From contig NZ_KQ949105.1 of the NCBI RefSeq assembly GCF_001514305.1, forward strand, positions 1-64,000: a stretch of DNA of 64,000 bases, in the 5' to 3' direction. The DNA comes from Streptomyces dysideae (GTDB lineage Bacteria; Actinomycetota; Actinomycetes; Streptomycetales; Streptomycetaceae). Made by a program: the position numbers and the translations under genes. The first letter of the stretch is position 1. Each line of letters starts with the position of its first letter. This document shows positions 34,767 to 44,780 of this stretch, one piece after another. The notes under the pieces were generated by a model, which saw nothing but the letters and a program-made list of their open reading frames with translations, ran no database searches and was not told where the DNA came from.

Positions 34767-37700
34767 TCACGAGGTGGGAAGCTGCCTCGCGGGCAGAGCG
34801 GTGAGGACAAGCGTGAAGTCGGCGGGCCGGACTTCGAGCCGGTACCGGGGCAGGACGCCCGGCCCGACGGCGCCGGAACCCACGCCCTGCACGACATGGT
34901 CGGTGTGCAGGTGGATGGCCGGTCCGGCGCTCAGGTCGGTCCCGTGCCGCGCCTCGGCCAGGTGCCGGTCGCTCCACCGGCGGGCGGCCAGGTTGAACAG
35001 CTCGGCCCCCTCGATGCGCAGCCCCGCGCCCTCGTCGTCCACCACCTCGGCCCAGCGCACGTCGGACCGGTTGCCGTTGTCCTGCGGTCGTACGTACGGC
35101 GTCTGCAGCTCCTCGACACTTGCCCGGAAGAGGCCGACGCGGGCCGCCTGCCGCGAGTCCGGGTAGGACTCTCCGGGGCCCGCGCCGAACCAGCTGACCC
35201 GGGACCATTCTCCGGGCAGCTCCCAGTGCAGGCCGATACGGGCGAGTGAGGGCGCCTTGTCCCGGCGGAGGAGTTCCGCGTACTCCTCGGGTGGCAGGTC
35301 CGCGTCCACCATCGGCTCGCCGAAGACGTCCTCCCGCTGCGGCCAGTGGCCGACCGGCTCGGTGTGGACGTGTACCCGCAGGCGGTGCTCGTCGGTCTCC
35401 CATCGGTAGGTGGTGAGGTAGCCGCAATCGGTCGCGGCGGCTGCGCTGCGCACCACGACGGTCAGGCCCTCTTCGTCGGGCTGTACGGACACGGTCCGAT
35501 GGCGCAGCCGGTCCAGGCCGCGTGCCTTCCAGTACGCGGCGTCGCGCTGGGACCAGGCGAGGTCGTTGTCGGTGGGTGCCCGCCACAGGTCCAGCCGGGG
35601 ACCGTCGAACTCGTGGTCCCCGAGACCCAGCAGACGTCCGGTGTTGCGGTCGAAACGGGCCGGGCCGAGGGCGATCCGCGCGCCGGTGGCGTCGGCTGCC
35701 AGGAGACTGGCATCGAGTGTGGCGCGAGCGGGCTCGCCGTCCGACGGCAGGGGGATCTGGCCCCAGGCCACCACATGTCCCTCGGGAGCCCATGCGGTGG
35801 GTTTCGCCAGCTCTGCCCGCACGGTCAGCCAGCTCTCGCCCTCACTGACGTCGTCCGTGCCCGTCCGAAGCAGCGGCAGCGGGATCTCGGTACGTTCCCC
35901 CGGGCCGAGGTCCGGCGTCGGGAGGGTACCGTCGCCGAGTTGTACTCCGTCCCGGGTGAGCGACCAGGTGAACCGCAGGTGTGCCAGGTCGACGAGATCG
36001 TGGCGGTTGTGCACGAGGAGGTGTCCGGGTGTGCTGCCGGGGCCGATGGCGACGGGTTCGATGACCTTCTGGTACTCGAGCAGACCAGGTGAGGGTGTTC
36101 CGTCGGGGAGCACCAGCCCGTCGCAGATGAAGTTGCCGTCGTGCAGGTCCTCCCCGAAGTCGCCGCCGTAGGCGAAGAACTCCCGGCCCTGGGCGTCGGT
36201 GGAGCGCAGGCCCTGGTCCTTCCACTCCCACACGAATCCGCCCTGGACGCGCGGATACTGCTCGCACAGCCGCATGTACTCGTCCAGTGCGCCGGGGCCG
36301 TTGCCCATCGCGTGGGCGAACTCGGTGTAGACGAACGGCATGCGGTTGCGCCGCTCGTCCGCCGGATCGCCCTCGCCGCCGGTGGCCGGGTAGAACGTCT
36401 CGCCCGGCCGCAGCAGGCCCTGACCTATACGGCGCACGACGGCCGGCGTGCGGTACATCTCGCCGTAGAGGTCGACGTAACGGGCCAGGCGATCGCCCTC
36501 GTAGTGGATCGGCCGGGACGGATCACGTTCGTGTATCCAGGCGGCCATCGCTTCGAGGTTGCGGCCGTCGCCTGCCTCGTTGCCCAGCGACCAGGAGATG
36601 ACGCCGGGGTGGTTCTTGTCGCGTTCCACTGTCCGCTGGGCGCGGTCCAGACACGCCTCGTGCCACTGAGGGGCGTCGGAGGGGTTGCCGAGCCGGGGTT
36701 CCGGCTGTGTGCACTCGAACCCGTGGGTCTCGAGGTCGCATTCGAGCATGACCCACAGGCCGTACTCGTCGCACAGGTCCAGGAAGGCCGGGTGGGGCGG
36801 GTAGTGCGCGGTGCGTACGGCGTTGATGTTGTGCCGCTTCATCGACTCCACGTCGTGCCGCATGTCCTCAAGGGTGATGGCGCGCCCGCGGTCGGGGTGG
36901 AACTCGTGGCGGTTGACGCCGCGGAGCACCACGCGAGAGCCGTTGACGGTCAGAACGCCGGTGTCGGTGACGGCGACCGTACGGAAGCCGATGCGCAGAC
37001 GGACCTCCTCGCCGGGCGTGCAGATCACGGCGTCGTAGAGATGGGGGTCCTCCGCGCTCCACGGCCGTATCTCGTCGAAGGTGAATTCCTCCGTGGCGGG
37101 AGTGCCGGACACCCCCAGGCCGGGGATGGCGACCGTCGCCTCCGCGTCCGTGTCCACGTCGATCCGCAGCCGGCCGCCCCCGCTCGCGACGTCGTAGCCG
37201 GCGTGCACGAACACGTCGCGGATGCCGCTAGCCGGGCGGGCCAGCAGGGTCACGTCCCGGAAGATCCCGGCGAGCCGCCAGGTGTCCTGGTCCTCCAGAT
37301 ACGTGCCCGAGGAGAACTGGTGCACCCGGACGGCCAGGACGTTGGAGCCGGGCCGCAACGCGTGGGTCACGTCGAACTCGGCGGCCAGGCGGCTGCCCCG
37401 GGTGACGCCGAGTTCCACGCCGTTGAGCCAGACCCGCGCGCAGGACTCGACTCCCTCGAAGCGCACCACGGCGGGCGTGCCCGCCCAGGACTCGGGCAGG
37501 TCGAAGACGCGGCGGTAGTCGCCGGTCGGGTTCTCGTCCGGGACGTACGGGGGGTCGAGCGGGATGGGATACGCAATGTTCAGGTACGCCGGCTTGCCGT
37601 AGCCGTGCAGCTGCCAGTGGGAAGGGACAGGCAGTCGGTCCCAGCCTTGGTCGTGGAAGCCGGGAAGCTCGAAGCCGTCCGTCTCGTCGAGGCCGGCCTC

Positions 37701-37820
37701 GGAGAACCGGAAGGCCCAGTCGCCGTTGAGATCGAGCCTCGGGGCATCGGAGGCCGGCGCGGCACGTGGAGCTTCCTTGCCGTGGCCGGGTGAGAGTTCC
37801 TCGAAATAGCGCAGGGACAC
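34767..37820 (-). CDS. GH2 beta-galactosidase (LacZ type)
   Basis: A 1017-aa LacZ-like enzyme without signal peptide, hence intracellular. Domains in order: jelly-roll sugar-binding domain (LSVPSHWQLHGYGKPAYLN-like, residues 60-90), two Ig-like domains around the TIM barrel, and the C-terminal Bgal small-chain domain (VSWFGAGPGESYPDS). Catalytic residues: acid/base Glu415 in SLGNEAGDG and nucleophile Glu500 in VYTEFAHAMGNGPG. It removes terminal beta-galactose, here probably from xyloglucan oligosaccharides. The start is GTG 37820 with GAGGAG. It is divergent from a LacI gene with symmetric motifs between them. Confidence 0.93.
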   Translation of the reverse strand: MSLRYFEELSPGHGKEAPRAAPASDAPRLDLNGDWAFRFSEAGLDETDGFELPGFHDQGWDRLPVPSHWQLHGYGKPAYLNIAYPIPLDPPYVPDENPTGDYRRVFDLPESWAGTPAVVRFEGVESCARVWLNGVELGVTRGSRLAAEFDVTHALRPGSNVLAVRVHQFSSGTYLEDQDTWRLAGIFRDVTLLARPASGIRDVFVHAGYDVASGGGRLRIDVDTDAEATVAIPGLGVSGTPATEEFTFDEIRPWSAEDPHLYDAVICTPGEEVRLRIGFRTVAVTDTGVLTVNGSRVVLRGVNRHEFHPDRGRAITLEDMRHDVESMKRHNINAVRTAHYPPHPAFLDLCDEYGLWVMLECDLETHGFECTQPEPRLGNPSDAPQWHEACLDRAQRTVERDKNHPGVISWSLGNEAGDGRNLEAMAAWIHERDPSRPIHYEGDRLARYVDLYGEMYRTPAVVRRIGQGLLRPGETFYPATGGEGDPADERRNRMPFVYTEFAHAMGNGPGALDEYMRLCEQYPRVQGGFVWEWKDQGLRSTDAQGREFFAYGGDFGEDLHDGNFICDGLVLPDGTPSPGLLEYQKVIEPVAIGPGSTPGHLLVHNRHDLVDLAHLRFTWSLTRDGVQLGDGTLPTPDLGPGERTEIPLPLLRTGTDDVSEGESWLTVRAELAKPTAWAPEGHVVAWGQIPLPSDGEPARATLDASLLAADATGARIALGPARFDRNTGRLLGLGDHEFDGPRLDLWRAPTDNDLAWSQRDAAYWKARGLDRLRHRTVSVQPDEEGLTVVVRSAAAATDCGYLTTYRWETDEHRLRVHVHTEPVGHWPQREDVFGEPMVDADLPPEEYAELLRRDKAPSLARIGLHWELPGEWSRVSWFGAGPGESYPDSRQAARVGLFRASVEELQTPYVRPQDNGNRSDVRWAEVVDDEGAGLRIEGAELFNLAARRWSDRHLAEARHGTDLSAGPAIHLHTDHVVQGVGSGAVGPGVLPRYRLEVRPADFTLVLTALPARQLPTS

Positions 37821-37833
37821 GCGACTCCTCAGT

Positions 37834-37975
37834 GGTGCGAAAGTATCGCTCTTGAACCGTACGGTTGAATGCGTCTTGCGAGGGGGGAAGATCCACTTAT
37901 TGGCTGTTCAAAGGGGGTACTTGCGCGCCCCGTCGATGCTTCTCCAAGGTGCGAAAGTCGGGGGGTACACTTTCG
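37834..37975. promoter_or_regulatory. Operator-like motifs between GH2 and LacI genes
   Basis: Three elements in the divergent promoter interval: a perfect palindrome AACCGTACGGTT at 37855-37866, the word GGTGCGAAAGT repeated at 37834-37844 and 37948-37958, and a dyad CGAAAGT-N10-ACTTTCG at 37952-37975. CGAAA/TTTCG-type dyads are known in streptomycete xylanase and glycosidase promoters. The adjacent LacI protein is the obvious candidate ligand. Confidence 0.45.
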
Positions 37976-38068
37976 TTAGCGTGGGCAGGCGGTGAAGCCT
38001 GGCGACCCCGACAGTGCGGGGTGCCAGAATGACCGCTTCATTGGGTGAGGGGATGGGGACAGACAGCC

Positions 38069-39124
38069 GTGCCGGACGACCAGTCAGCAACACCATCGTC
38101 GGAAGAGACGGAAGAGCAGAGCGCTCGCGGTGGGGGGACGTCGGTGGTCACCATCGCGTACATCGCCGAGTCCGCCGGTGTCTCGGTGCCCACGGTGTCG
38201 AAGGTGCTCAACGGCCGGTCCGGCGTGTCGGACGAGACCCGGGCCCGCGTCGAGGAGCTGATCCACCGGTACGGCTACCGCAAGCCGCCCAAGAACCGCA
38301 GCAATCTCGTCGAGCTGGTGTTTCGCGAGCTGGAGAACATGTGGGCCGTGGAGATCATCCGCGGCGTCGAACGGGTGGCACGCAGGAACAAGGTCAACGT
38401 CCTGGTGTCGGAGTTCGGTCTCAAGGACACGCCGTCCAGGTCCATGAACGACACGGCGGGGCGGCGCCCGCAGTGCGTCCTGTCGGTGGCGCAGCTGTCG
38501 GAGGAGGAGCGGGACCAGCTGAAGGCGATGGGCGTTCCGTTCGTGGTCTTCGATCCGAACGAAGAGCTTCCCGACGATGTTCCGTTCGTCGGTGCCACCA
38601 ACTGGAGGGGCGGCCAGGCCGCCACCCGGCACCTGCTCGACCTGGGACACCGGCGCATCGCCATGATCGGGGGGCCTGACCATCCTTTCTGTCACGCGCG
38701 TCTGGCCGGCTACACCTCAGCCCTCACGGAAGCCGGCCTGCAAGTGGATCCGGACCTGGTGGTCAAGACCCTCCTCACCCGCGAGCACGGCTGCACGGCC
38801 GCCCGCGACCTGCTCTCCCGGCCCGACCGCCCCACAGCTGTCTTCACCACCAACGACATGCAGGCGCTCGGCGTCTACCAGGCCGCGCGCGAGTTCGGGC
38901 TGAGCATCCCGGGAGACCTGAGCGTGGTGGGCTTCGACGACGTACCGGCCGTGGCCTGGGTGGACCCGCCCCTGACCACGGTCCACCAGCCCCTGGCCGA
39001 GATGGCGGTGGCCGCCACCGAGCTGGCCCTGGCCCTGGGCCGCGGCGAGGACGTGCCCCAGTTCGGACTGGAGATCGCGACCACGCTCACCGTCCGGGAG
39101 AGCACGGCCCCGCCGAAGAGCTGA
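38069..39124 (+). CDS. LacI-family regulator next to GH2
   Basis: A 351-aa LacI/GalR repressor. The N-terminal HTH reads VTIAYIAESAGVSVPTVSKV followed by LNGRSGVSDETRARV, after a polar tail of about 30 residues unusual in length. The periplasmic-binding-like effector domain includes GHRRIAMIGGPDHPF and FTTNDMQALGVYQAAREFG, ending VVGFDDVPAVAWVDPPLTTV. GTG at 38069 (PDDQSATPSS) has a G-rich ribosome site; an upstream in-frame GTG at 38045 is possible. It is divergent from GH2 and probably represses it until a galactosyl oligosaccharide is sensed. Confidence 0.9.
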   Translation: MPDDQSATPSSEETEEQSARGGGTSVVTIAYIAESAGVSVPTVSKVLNGRSGVSDETRARVEELIHRYGYRKPPKNRSNLVELVFRELENMWAVEIIRGVERVARRNKVNVLVSEFGLKDTPSRSMNDTAGRRPQCVLSVAQLSEEERDQLKAMGVPFVVFDPNEELPDDVPFVGATNWRGGQAATRHLLDLGHRRIAMIGGPDHPFCHARLAGYTSALTEAGLQVDPDLVVKTLLTREHGCTAARDLLSRPDRPTAVFTTNDMQALGVYQAAREFGLSIPGDLSVVGFDDVPAVAWVDPPLTTVHQPLAEMAVAATELALALGRGEDVPQFGLEIATTLTVRESTAPPKS

Positions 39125-39149
39125 ACGGAACGGGAGGACACCCCGGGCG

Positions 39150-39166
39150 CCGGGTGCGGCACCCGG
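39150..39166. terminator. Short hairpin between convergent lacI-type and GH5 genes
   Basis: CCGGGTG (39150-39156) and CACCCGG (39160-39166) form a 7-bp stem with a 3-nt loop, flanked by further C-rich/G-rich partial pairing. It lies in the 53-bp space between the LacI stop and the GH5 stop. Confidence 0.45.
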
Positions 39167-39177
39167 GGCGAGGGAGG

Positions 39178-40941
39178 TCAGCCGACGGTGCCGGTCACCG
39201 AGCTTCCGGACTTCGTCACCTGATACGTGACGGTGGCTCCGCTCCAGAAATGGAAGGTGAGCGTCACCTGGGCGTTGTCACGCAGTGAGTTGACGAACTT
39301 CGGGGTGAGAAGCAGTGCGTTGCCTGGGTAGTCGGGGGAGAAGGCTTCGTTGAACTCCTGGAAGGAACTCCAGTTCGTCGGGCCGGCGTTGCTGCCGTCG
39401 GCGTATGTGGCCTCCATGGTCGCCAGCAGGTCGCCGCGGAACTGGGTGGGGATGGTGACACCGCTGGTGCTGCTGCCGGTCGCGTCGGAGAGTACCGGCC
39501 GGTCGTACGTGGTCACGTAGATCTGCCAGGGGATGCCCCGGGAGAACCGTGCCTGGATCGTCGCGTTGACCCCGTAGGCGCGGTCGTCGGCCAGCCGGGT
39601 CAGCGCGGAGGCCGTGAGCGTGAGCTGGTTGCCGGAGACGGTGTAGTCCCGGCCCTGAACGAGCTTCCTTTCGCCCTGCCAGAGCCCTAGGAACTTAGAA
39701 CCGTTGGGGTTCAGAGTGAGGGTCTTGGCCGTGATCGCGCCGGACTTGGCGAGGAAGACGCGGTCCGAGGAGGCGGTTCCCGAGCGGGTGGTCCAGCTCG
39801 ACTTGATCTGGTCGATGACTGCGGGGTCGCGCCACTGGAACGTGGTGCGGTTGAGGAAGTTGTAGGCGTCCCACAGGGCCGTGGTCACTCCGGCCGTGCG
39901 GGCTTCGTGGCCGAATTGCTCGAAGTACTTCAGCGCCTCGCCCTGTTCGACGCGGGGCGGGTGGGTGTGGTCGGGGTACTTCAGCAGTCCGTACTCGCCC
40001 ACGTAGACGGGGATGCCCTTGGAGGTGAGGGTGTTGCGGATCCGGGTGAAGGTGTCGCTCATCTCCTTCTGCGCGGTGGCGTCGAACCGCGTGCCGCCGG
40101 CGACGTTCACGCTGAAGGGGTACCAGCCGTAGTAGTGCACGGTGGCCACGAGGTTGGGGTCGTTCAGCGACTTCATCTCGCTGACCAGGATGTCGAGGAA
40201 GTCCTGGACGGCATTGGTGTGCAGGGTGGGCAGCACGAGCAGACGGGTCGCGTTGTTGCCGCCTGACTTGCGCACCAAGGTGTGGAACGCGGTGTTCAGT
40301 TCGTTGTTGTACTGGTGCCCCTGGGCCTCGGTGGTGTTGTTGAACTGCGGCTCGTTGTTGCTCTCGAAGAGCAGCGTCTTCGGGGAGTCCCTGAACGTGG
40401 CCGCGATCTGCGTCCAGGTGGCCTTGAAGCGGGCCAGGACGTTGTCGTGGTCGGTGGGCATGGTGGCGATCCACTGCCACGAGTCGTGGTGGACGTTGAG
40501 CACGACGTAGAGACCGTCTGCCAGCGCCCAGTCGACTACCTGCTTGACGCGGTTCATCCACGCCGCGTCGATCGTGTAGGGGGCGGTGGAGGACTGGTGG
40601 TCGGTCCACGTCACGGGGATGCGGACGCTGCGGAAGCCCTGGGCCTTGATGGTGTCGAACAGGGCCTCGGTGACCGGCGGGTTGCCCCAGGAGGTCTCGT
40701 CGGGGATGGCGTCCAGGGTGTTGCCCAGGTTCCAGCTGGGCTGCATCGCAGCCACCGTGTCCATCGGGGTGGCCGCGAGCTTGGGCAGCTGAAGCCGTAT
40801 CAGGGACCTGTCCTGGTGGCTCGGTACGGCGAACGCGGTGGTGCTGGTCAGCCCGATCGCGGCGACCAGCGCCAGGAGGAGACCGAGCACACGGCCGGGA
40901 CCGCGTGTGCGGTGGCCTGTGGGGTGGTGCGTTCCCTTCAT
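39178..40941 (-). CDS. Secreted GH5 endoglucanase with X2 module
   Basis: A 587-aa protein with a Sec-type signal peptide (basic start, then GLLLALVAAIGL, residues 18-38). The GH5 barrel has SWNLGNTLDAIPDETSWGNP and VRIPVTWTDH, acid/base Glu in FESNNEPQF and nucleophile Glu in VYVGEYGLL, features of subfamily GH5_4, where xyloglucanases are common. A linker-less X2 (Ig-like) module follows (SGAITAKTLTLNPNGSKFL, about 400-490), then a C-terminal beta-domain ending in VTYQVTKSGSS that resembles a carbohydrate-binding module. It would cleave the beta-1,4-glucan backbone outside the cell. A paralogue is at 59657-61459. Confidence 0.9.
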   Translation of the reverse strand: MKGTHHPTGHRTRGPGRVLGLLLALVAAIGLTSTTAFAVPSHQDRSLIRLQLPKLAATPMDTVAAMQPSWNLGNTLDAIPDETSWGNPPVTEALFDTIKAQGFRSVRIPVTWTDHQSSTAPYTIDAAWMNRVKQVVDWALADGLYVVLNVHHDSWQWIATMPTDHDNVLARFKATWTQIAATFRDSPKTLLFESNNEPQFNNTTEAQGHQYNNELNTAFHTLVRKSGGNNATRLLVLPTLHTNAVQDFLDILVSEMKSLNDPNLVATVHYYGWYPFSVNVAGGTRFDATAQKEMSDTFTRIRNTLTSKGIPVYVGEYGLLKYPDHTHPPRVEQGEALKYFEQFGHEARTAGVTTALWDAYNFLNRTTFQWRDPAVIDQIKSSWTTRSGTASSDRVFLAKSGAITAKTLTLNPNGSKFLGLWQGERKLVQGRDYTVSGNQLTLTASALTRLADDRAYGVNATIQARFSRGIPWQIYVTTYDRPVLSDATGSSTSGVTIPTQFRGDLLATMEATYADGSNAGPTNWSSFQEFNEAFSPDYPGNALLLTPKFVNSLRDNAQVTLTFHFWSGATVTYQVTKSGSSVTGTVG

Positions 40942-41056
40942 CTCTGACCCTTCTCTGTTGGGTGAGCGGTGGGTTCCGCCCGTGGGGGGTAGGTGGTCGA
41001 GGGGGTGGCCGGTCGTCTCCGGGCGGTGACGTGGTGCCTTGGCCCGTGGCGCTGGT

Positions 41057-42568
41057 TCAGGGGGTGAGCGGCTCGTAGTCGAACCAGTCGAAGTGGACGG
41101 TCCCTTCGGCGGCGTACATGCCGATGACGCGGCCGGTGAAGCCGCCGGCCACCTCGGTCGACAGATAGCGGCCGTCGAGCGTGCCGAGCACGGTGAACGT
41201 GCCGTCCGGCTCCTCGACGCCGAGGGTGAGGGTGTCGGGCCCCGTGCGGGCGTCCTGCGGTGGGGTGAGAGCGATCCGGACGCCGAGGGTCACGGGGCCG
41301 ACGGGCACGGACCGGGACCCCACGACGGTGCGCAGGGAGCCGGCGCGGCCTACCACCCGCACTTCTCCTGCGGACACCTCGATCTCGTAGTGGTGCTCCT
41401 CGTCCAGGCGGACGGCGAGGCCGCCGCGCCCTTCCGCCGGATCGATCAGCGTGCGTACCCGGCACTCCAGGTGCTGCTGGCGGCGGCCGATGAACACGAC
41501 GTCCGGCTCGTCCAGGGACTCGCCGCGGGCGCGCAGGGTCAGCCAGCCGGACCGTTCCTTGGTGGTGCAGTACTCCGCCGGCCGGTCGCGCACGGAGATC
41601 CACTGCGGCGGCAGTTCGCTGAGGTCGAAGTCGTCCCGGCCGGCCTCGGCGGGGCCGGGGACCAGCGGCCAGGAGGGTGCGGGCATGTCGGGCGACACCT
41701 CGCCGATGACGGGCCAGCCGTCCACCCACTCGACGGGCGCCAGGAAGGTCTCGCGGCCCAGCACATGCCAGCCCGGCGTGCCACCGTGCGGTCGGACGGC
41801 CAGGAACATCATCCACCACGAGCCGTCGGGCCCCTGGACCAGATCCGCGTGACCGGTGTTCTGGATGGGGCGGTCGGTTCCACGGTGGGTCAGGATCGGG
41901 TTGTCCGGGCACGGTTCGAACGGGCCGTCCGGCGTGCGGGCGCGGGCGATGGAGACGCCGTGGCCGCGTTCGGTGCCTCCCTCGGCGATGAGCAGGTACC
42001 AGTACTCACCGATGCGGTACAGGTGCGGGGCCTCCGGGGCCTTGGCATCGGGACCGCCGGACCAGAGCTTGTGCGGCGTTCCGGAGGTCTCGCCGGTGTG
42101 GGGGTCGAGGCGGACCTGCCACACCCCGGCGACCGTGCACCAGCAGGTACCGTCCTCGTCCCAGGCAAGATCTGGGTCGATGCCGTGGACCCCCGGCAGC
42201 CGGACCGGGTCGGACCAGGGCCCGGCCGGGTCGCTGGCGGTGAAGAGCATATTGCCGCCGCCTTCGCGCACATTGGTGACGACCAGCCAGAACCGGCCGT
42301 CGTGGTGGCGCAGGGTGGGGGCGTAGATGCCGCGCGACGACGCCATGTCCGGGGGCAGCTGAAGCTGGCTCGGCCGGTCCAGGGCGTTGCCGATCTGCGT
42401 CCAGTGCACCAGGTCGCGGCTGTGGAAGACAGGGATGCCGGGGAAGTACTCGAAGCTGGAGCAGACGACGTAGTAGTCGTCGCCCACGCGGCAGACGCTG
42501 GGGTCGGGGTGGAAGCCGGCAATGACGGGGTTGGGGAAGGTGGCGTCCGTCTGCTGCTTGTCTGACAC
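41057..42568 (-). CDS. GH43 beta-xylosidase/arabinofuranosidase-like enzyme
   Basis: A 503-aa protein with a five-bladed GH43 propeller. Catalytic base Asp lies in FHPDPSVCRVGDDYY, the modulating Asp in GIDPDLAWDEDG and the acid Glu in APEAPHLYRIGEYWYL. The C-terminal beta-sandwich (about residues 300-503, with HYEIEVSAGEVRVV) fits the GH43_C2 concanavalin-like domain of family GH43 xylosidases. No signal peptide, so it works on imported oligosaccharides. GTG 42568 (SDKQQTDATFPNP) is preceded by AAAGGA. It lies downstream of GH42 with a 226-bp gap. Confidence 0.9.
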   Translation of the reverse strand: MSDKQQTDATFPNPVIAGFHPDPSVCRVGDDYYVVCSSFEYFPGIPVFHSRDLVHWTQIGNALDRPSQLQLPPDMASSRGIYAPTLRHHDGRFWLVVTNVREGGGNMLFTASDPAGPWSDPVRLPGVHGIDPDLAWDEDGTCWCTVAGVWQVRLDPHTGETSGTPHKLWSGGPDAKAPEAPHLYRIGEYWYLLIAEGGTERGHGVSIARARTPDGPFEPCPDNPILTHRGTDRPIQNTGHADLVQGPDGSWWMMFLAVRPHGGTPGWHVLGRETFLAPVEWVDGWPVIGEVSPDMPAPSWPLVPGPAEAGRDDFDLSELPPQWISVRDRPAEYCTTKERSGWLTLRARGESLDEPDVVFIGRRQQHLECRVRTLIDPAEGRGGLAVRLDEEHHYEIEVSAGEVRVVGRAGSLRTVVGSRSVPVGPVTLGVRIALTPPQDARTGPDTLTLGVEEPDGTFTVLGTLDGRYLSTEVAGGFTGRVIGMYAAEGTVHFDWFDYEPLTP

Positions 42569-42794
42569 TCGGTCAAGTCCTTTCGATGGTGCGGTCGTCG
42601 CGGTGCGGCGGCGGTCGGTCAGGGCGCGCCCGGCGCCGAGGCGAGGGAGCACGGCGTACGCAGGCGTGGGCAGCGTCGACGTGAGGTTCGGTGGCCCGGT
42701 GGGAGGGCCGACGGCGCGCTGGTCGTGATCGCCCCTTCTGGGTGGGGGGCGGGGCGGCGGGTCCTGCCCGGCTGCGGAACGGCCCGGCCGGAGT

Positions 42795-44780
42795 TCAGGC
42801 CATGCGGAGCACCGCGCAGCCGCCGGGCGGCAGTTCGGACACCGTGCCGCCGGTGAGCAGGTCGTGGGCGGGCTCGGGCAGGGGCACCTGTTCGGTGCTG
42901 TGGTTGATCAGGAAGCGCCAGCGGCGTCCGTCCGGGGCGTGCCGGGTGACGGCCTCGACCTGCGCGGGCAGGCCCGGCATCTCGGGGCCCACCTGCGCCG
43001 CGTCGAGCAGCCGCGCGACCAGGGCGGCGTAGTCGGGGTCGTCGAGGCGGGTGGAGAGGTACCAGCCCTGCCCGGTCCCGAAGCGGTGACGGGTCAGCGC
43101 CGGGGCGCCGGTGAGCATTCCCTGGGTGTAGGCGGCGAGCGTCTCGGCGCCCTCGGCGCGCAGAGCCTCGCTCCAGACAGTGCCGTGCGACCCGTCCGAC
43201 AGGGCGATGCGCTCGTCCCGCCGCAGCGGCCGGTACTCCTCGACACGGATGCCCAGCGCCTCGCGCAGGGGAGCGGCCGGGTAGCCGCCGAGACGGGCGT
43301 GGAGGCGCTCATCGACGTAGCCGCTCGCGTGCTGGACGAGCAGCGTCCCGCCGCCGGCGGCGTAGCGGCGCAGATTCTCGGCGCCTTCGTCGGTCAGGAG
43401 GAACAGACCCGGAGCGATGACGAGCGGGTAGCGGCTCAACTCGTCCTCGGGATGAGCGAAGTCGACCGTCACGCCGGCCTCCCACAGCGTGCGGTGCGCT
43501 CGGCCGAGTGCCGCGTGATAGTCGAGCTCCGGCGAGGGCAGGCCGTCCACGCCGAGTGCCCACCAGGCGTCCGAATCGTGCAGGACCGCCACCGGTGCGG
43601 TGACCGTCGACCCCGCCAACTCGCCGAGCCGGGCGACCGCCTCCCCGACCTGCGTGACCTCGCGGAAGATCCGGCTGTCGGGCCCCGCGTGCGAAACCAT
43701 CGCCGAGTGCCAGGTCTCGGCGCCGGCCCGGGACTGCCGCCACTGGAAGAAGAGGGCGCCCTCCGAACCGCGGGCGATGTGGCCGAGGGTGTGGCGCAGG
43801 ATGTCCCCGGGGTCCTTGGCGAGGATCCGGTCGCCGTCGTAGACGGTGTTGGTGCCCTGCTCCATCAGCAGCCAGGGACGGCCGCCGCCCAGGGAACGGG
43901 CGCGGTCCGCGTGGAAGGCGACGTCGGCGGCGGCGCCCAGGCCGGGGTCGCTCGGGTACTGGTCGGAGGTGACCAGGTCCAACTCCCGGGCGAAGGCGCG
44001 CAGGTCGATGTTCTGGTAGGCGGGCAGCATCAGGTTGGTCGTCACCGGCCGGTCGCTGTGCGCGCGGATCGCGTCACGCTGCTCGCGGTAGGCGGCGATC
44101 ACCACGTCGGACCAGAAGCGTCGGAAGTCCAGCTCCTGGCCGGGGTTCTTGTGCCAGTTCGTCGCACGCGGCGGCAGCACCTGCTCCCAGGAGGTGTAAC
44201 GCTGGCTCCAGAAGGCCGTCCCCCAGGCCTCGTTGAGGACGTCCAGCGAACCGTGCCGGGCGCGCAGCCACACCCGGAAGGCGGCGGCGGTGTGGTCGCA
44301 GTAGCACAAGGTGGCGTACTCGTTGTGCACGTGCCACAGCGCGAGGGCGGGATGGTCGCCGTATCGCTCAGCGAGCGCGGAGGCGATCCGGCGGGCCGTG
44401 CTGCGGTAGGCGGGTGCGGTGAGGCAGTACGTGTCGCGGCTGCCGTGGACGAGGCGGGTGCCGTCGGGGTGGACCGTCAGCGCGTCGGGGTGGGCCAAGG
44501 TGAACCAGGGCGGCGGGGAGGCGGTGGGGGTGGCGAGGTCGACGGCTACCCCGTTCGCGTGCAGGCGGTCCAGGTGGGCGTCGAGCCAGGCGAAGTCGTA
44601 GCGGCCTTCCTCCGGCTCCAGCAGGGCCCAGGAGAAGACGCCGACGGTGGCCAGATTGACCCTGGCCCGGCGCATCAGCTCGTCGTCCTCCTTCCACACC
44701 GGCTCGTCCCACTGCTCGGGGTTGTAGTCCCCGCCGAAGGCGAGTCCGCCCAGGCGGTCGGTCAGGCTGCGCGAGGTCAT
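42795..44780 (-). CDS. GH42 beta-galactosidase
   Basis: A 661-aa GH42 enzyme. The TIM barrel starts FGGDYNPEQWDEPVWKEDD; acid/base Glu in LWHVHNEYATLC and nucleophile Glu in WLLMEQGTNTVY. The trimerisation (GATase-like) domain follows from about residue 390 and a short C-terminal beta domain ends the protein. No signal peptide. ATG overlaps the stop of the upstream LacI gene (ATGA), so regulator and enzyme share a transcript. It gives the locus a second beta-galactosidase beside GH2. Confidence 0.93.
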   Translation of the reverse strand: MTSRSLTDRLGGLAFGGDYNPEQWDEPVWKEDDELMRRARVNLATVGVFSWALLEPEEGRYDFAWLDAHLDRLHANGVAVDLATPTASPPPWFTLAHPDALTVHPDGTRLVHGSRDTYCLTAPAYRSTARRIASALAERYGDHPALALWHVHNEYATLCYCDHTAAAFRVWLRARHGSLDVLNEAWGTAFWSQRYTSWEQVLPPRATNWHKNPGQELDFRRFWSDVVIAAYREQRDAIRAHSDRPVTTNLMLPAYQNIDLRAFARELDLVTSDQYPSDPGLGAAADVAFHADRARSLGGGRPWLLMEQGTNTVYDGDRILAKDPGDILRHTLGHIARGSEGALFFQWRQSRAGAETWHSAMVSHAGPDSRIFREVTQVGEAVARLGELAGSTVTAPVAVLHDSDAWWALGVDGLPSPELDYHAALGRAHRTLWEAGVTVDFAHPEDELSRYPLVIAPGLFLLTDEGAENLRRYAAGGGTLLVQHASGYVDERLHARLGGYPAAPLREALGIRVEEYRPLRRDERIALSDGSHGTVWSEALRAEGAETLAAYTQGMLTGAPALTRHRFGTGQGWYLSTRLDDPDYAALVARLLDAAQVGPEMPGLPAQVEAVTRHAPDGRRWRFLINHSTEQVPLPEPAHDLLTGGTVSELPPGGCAVLRMA

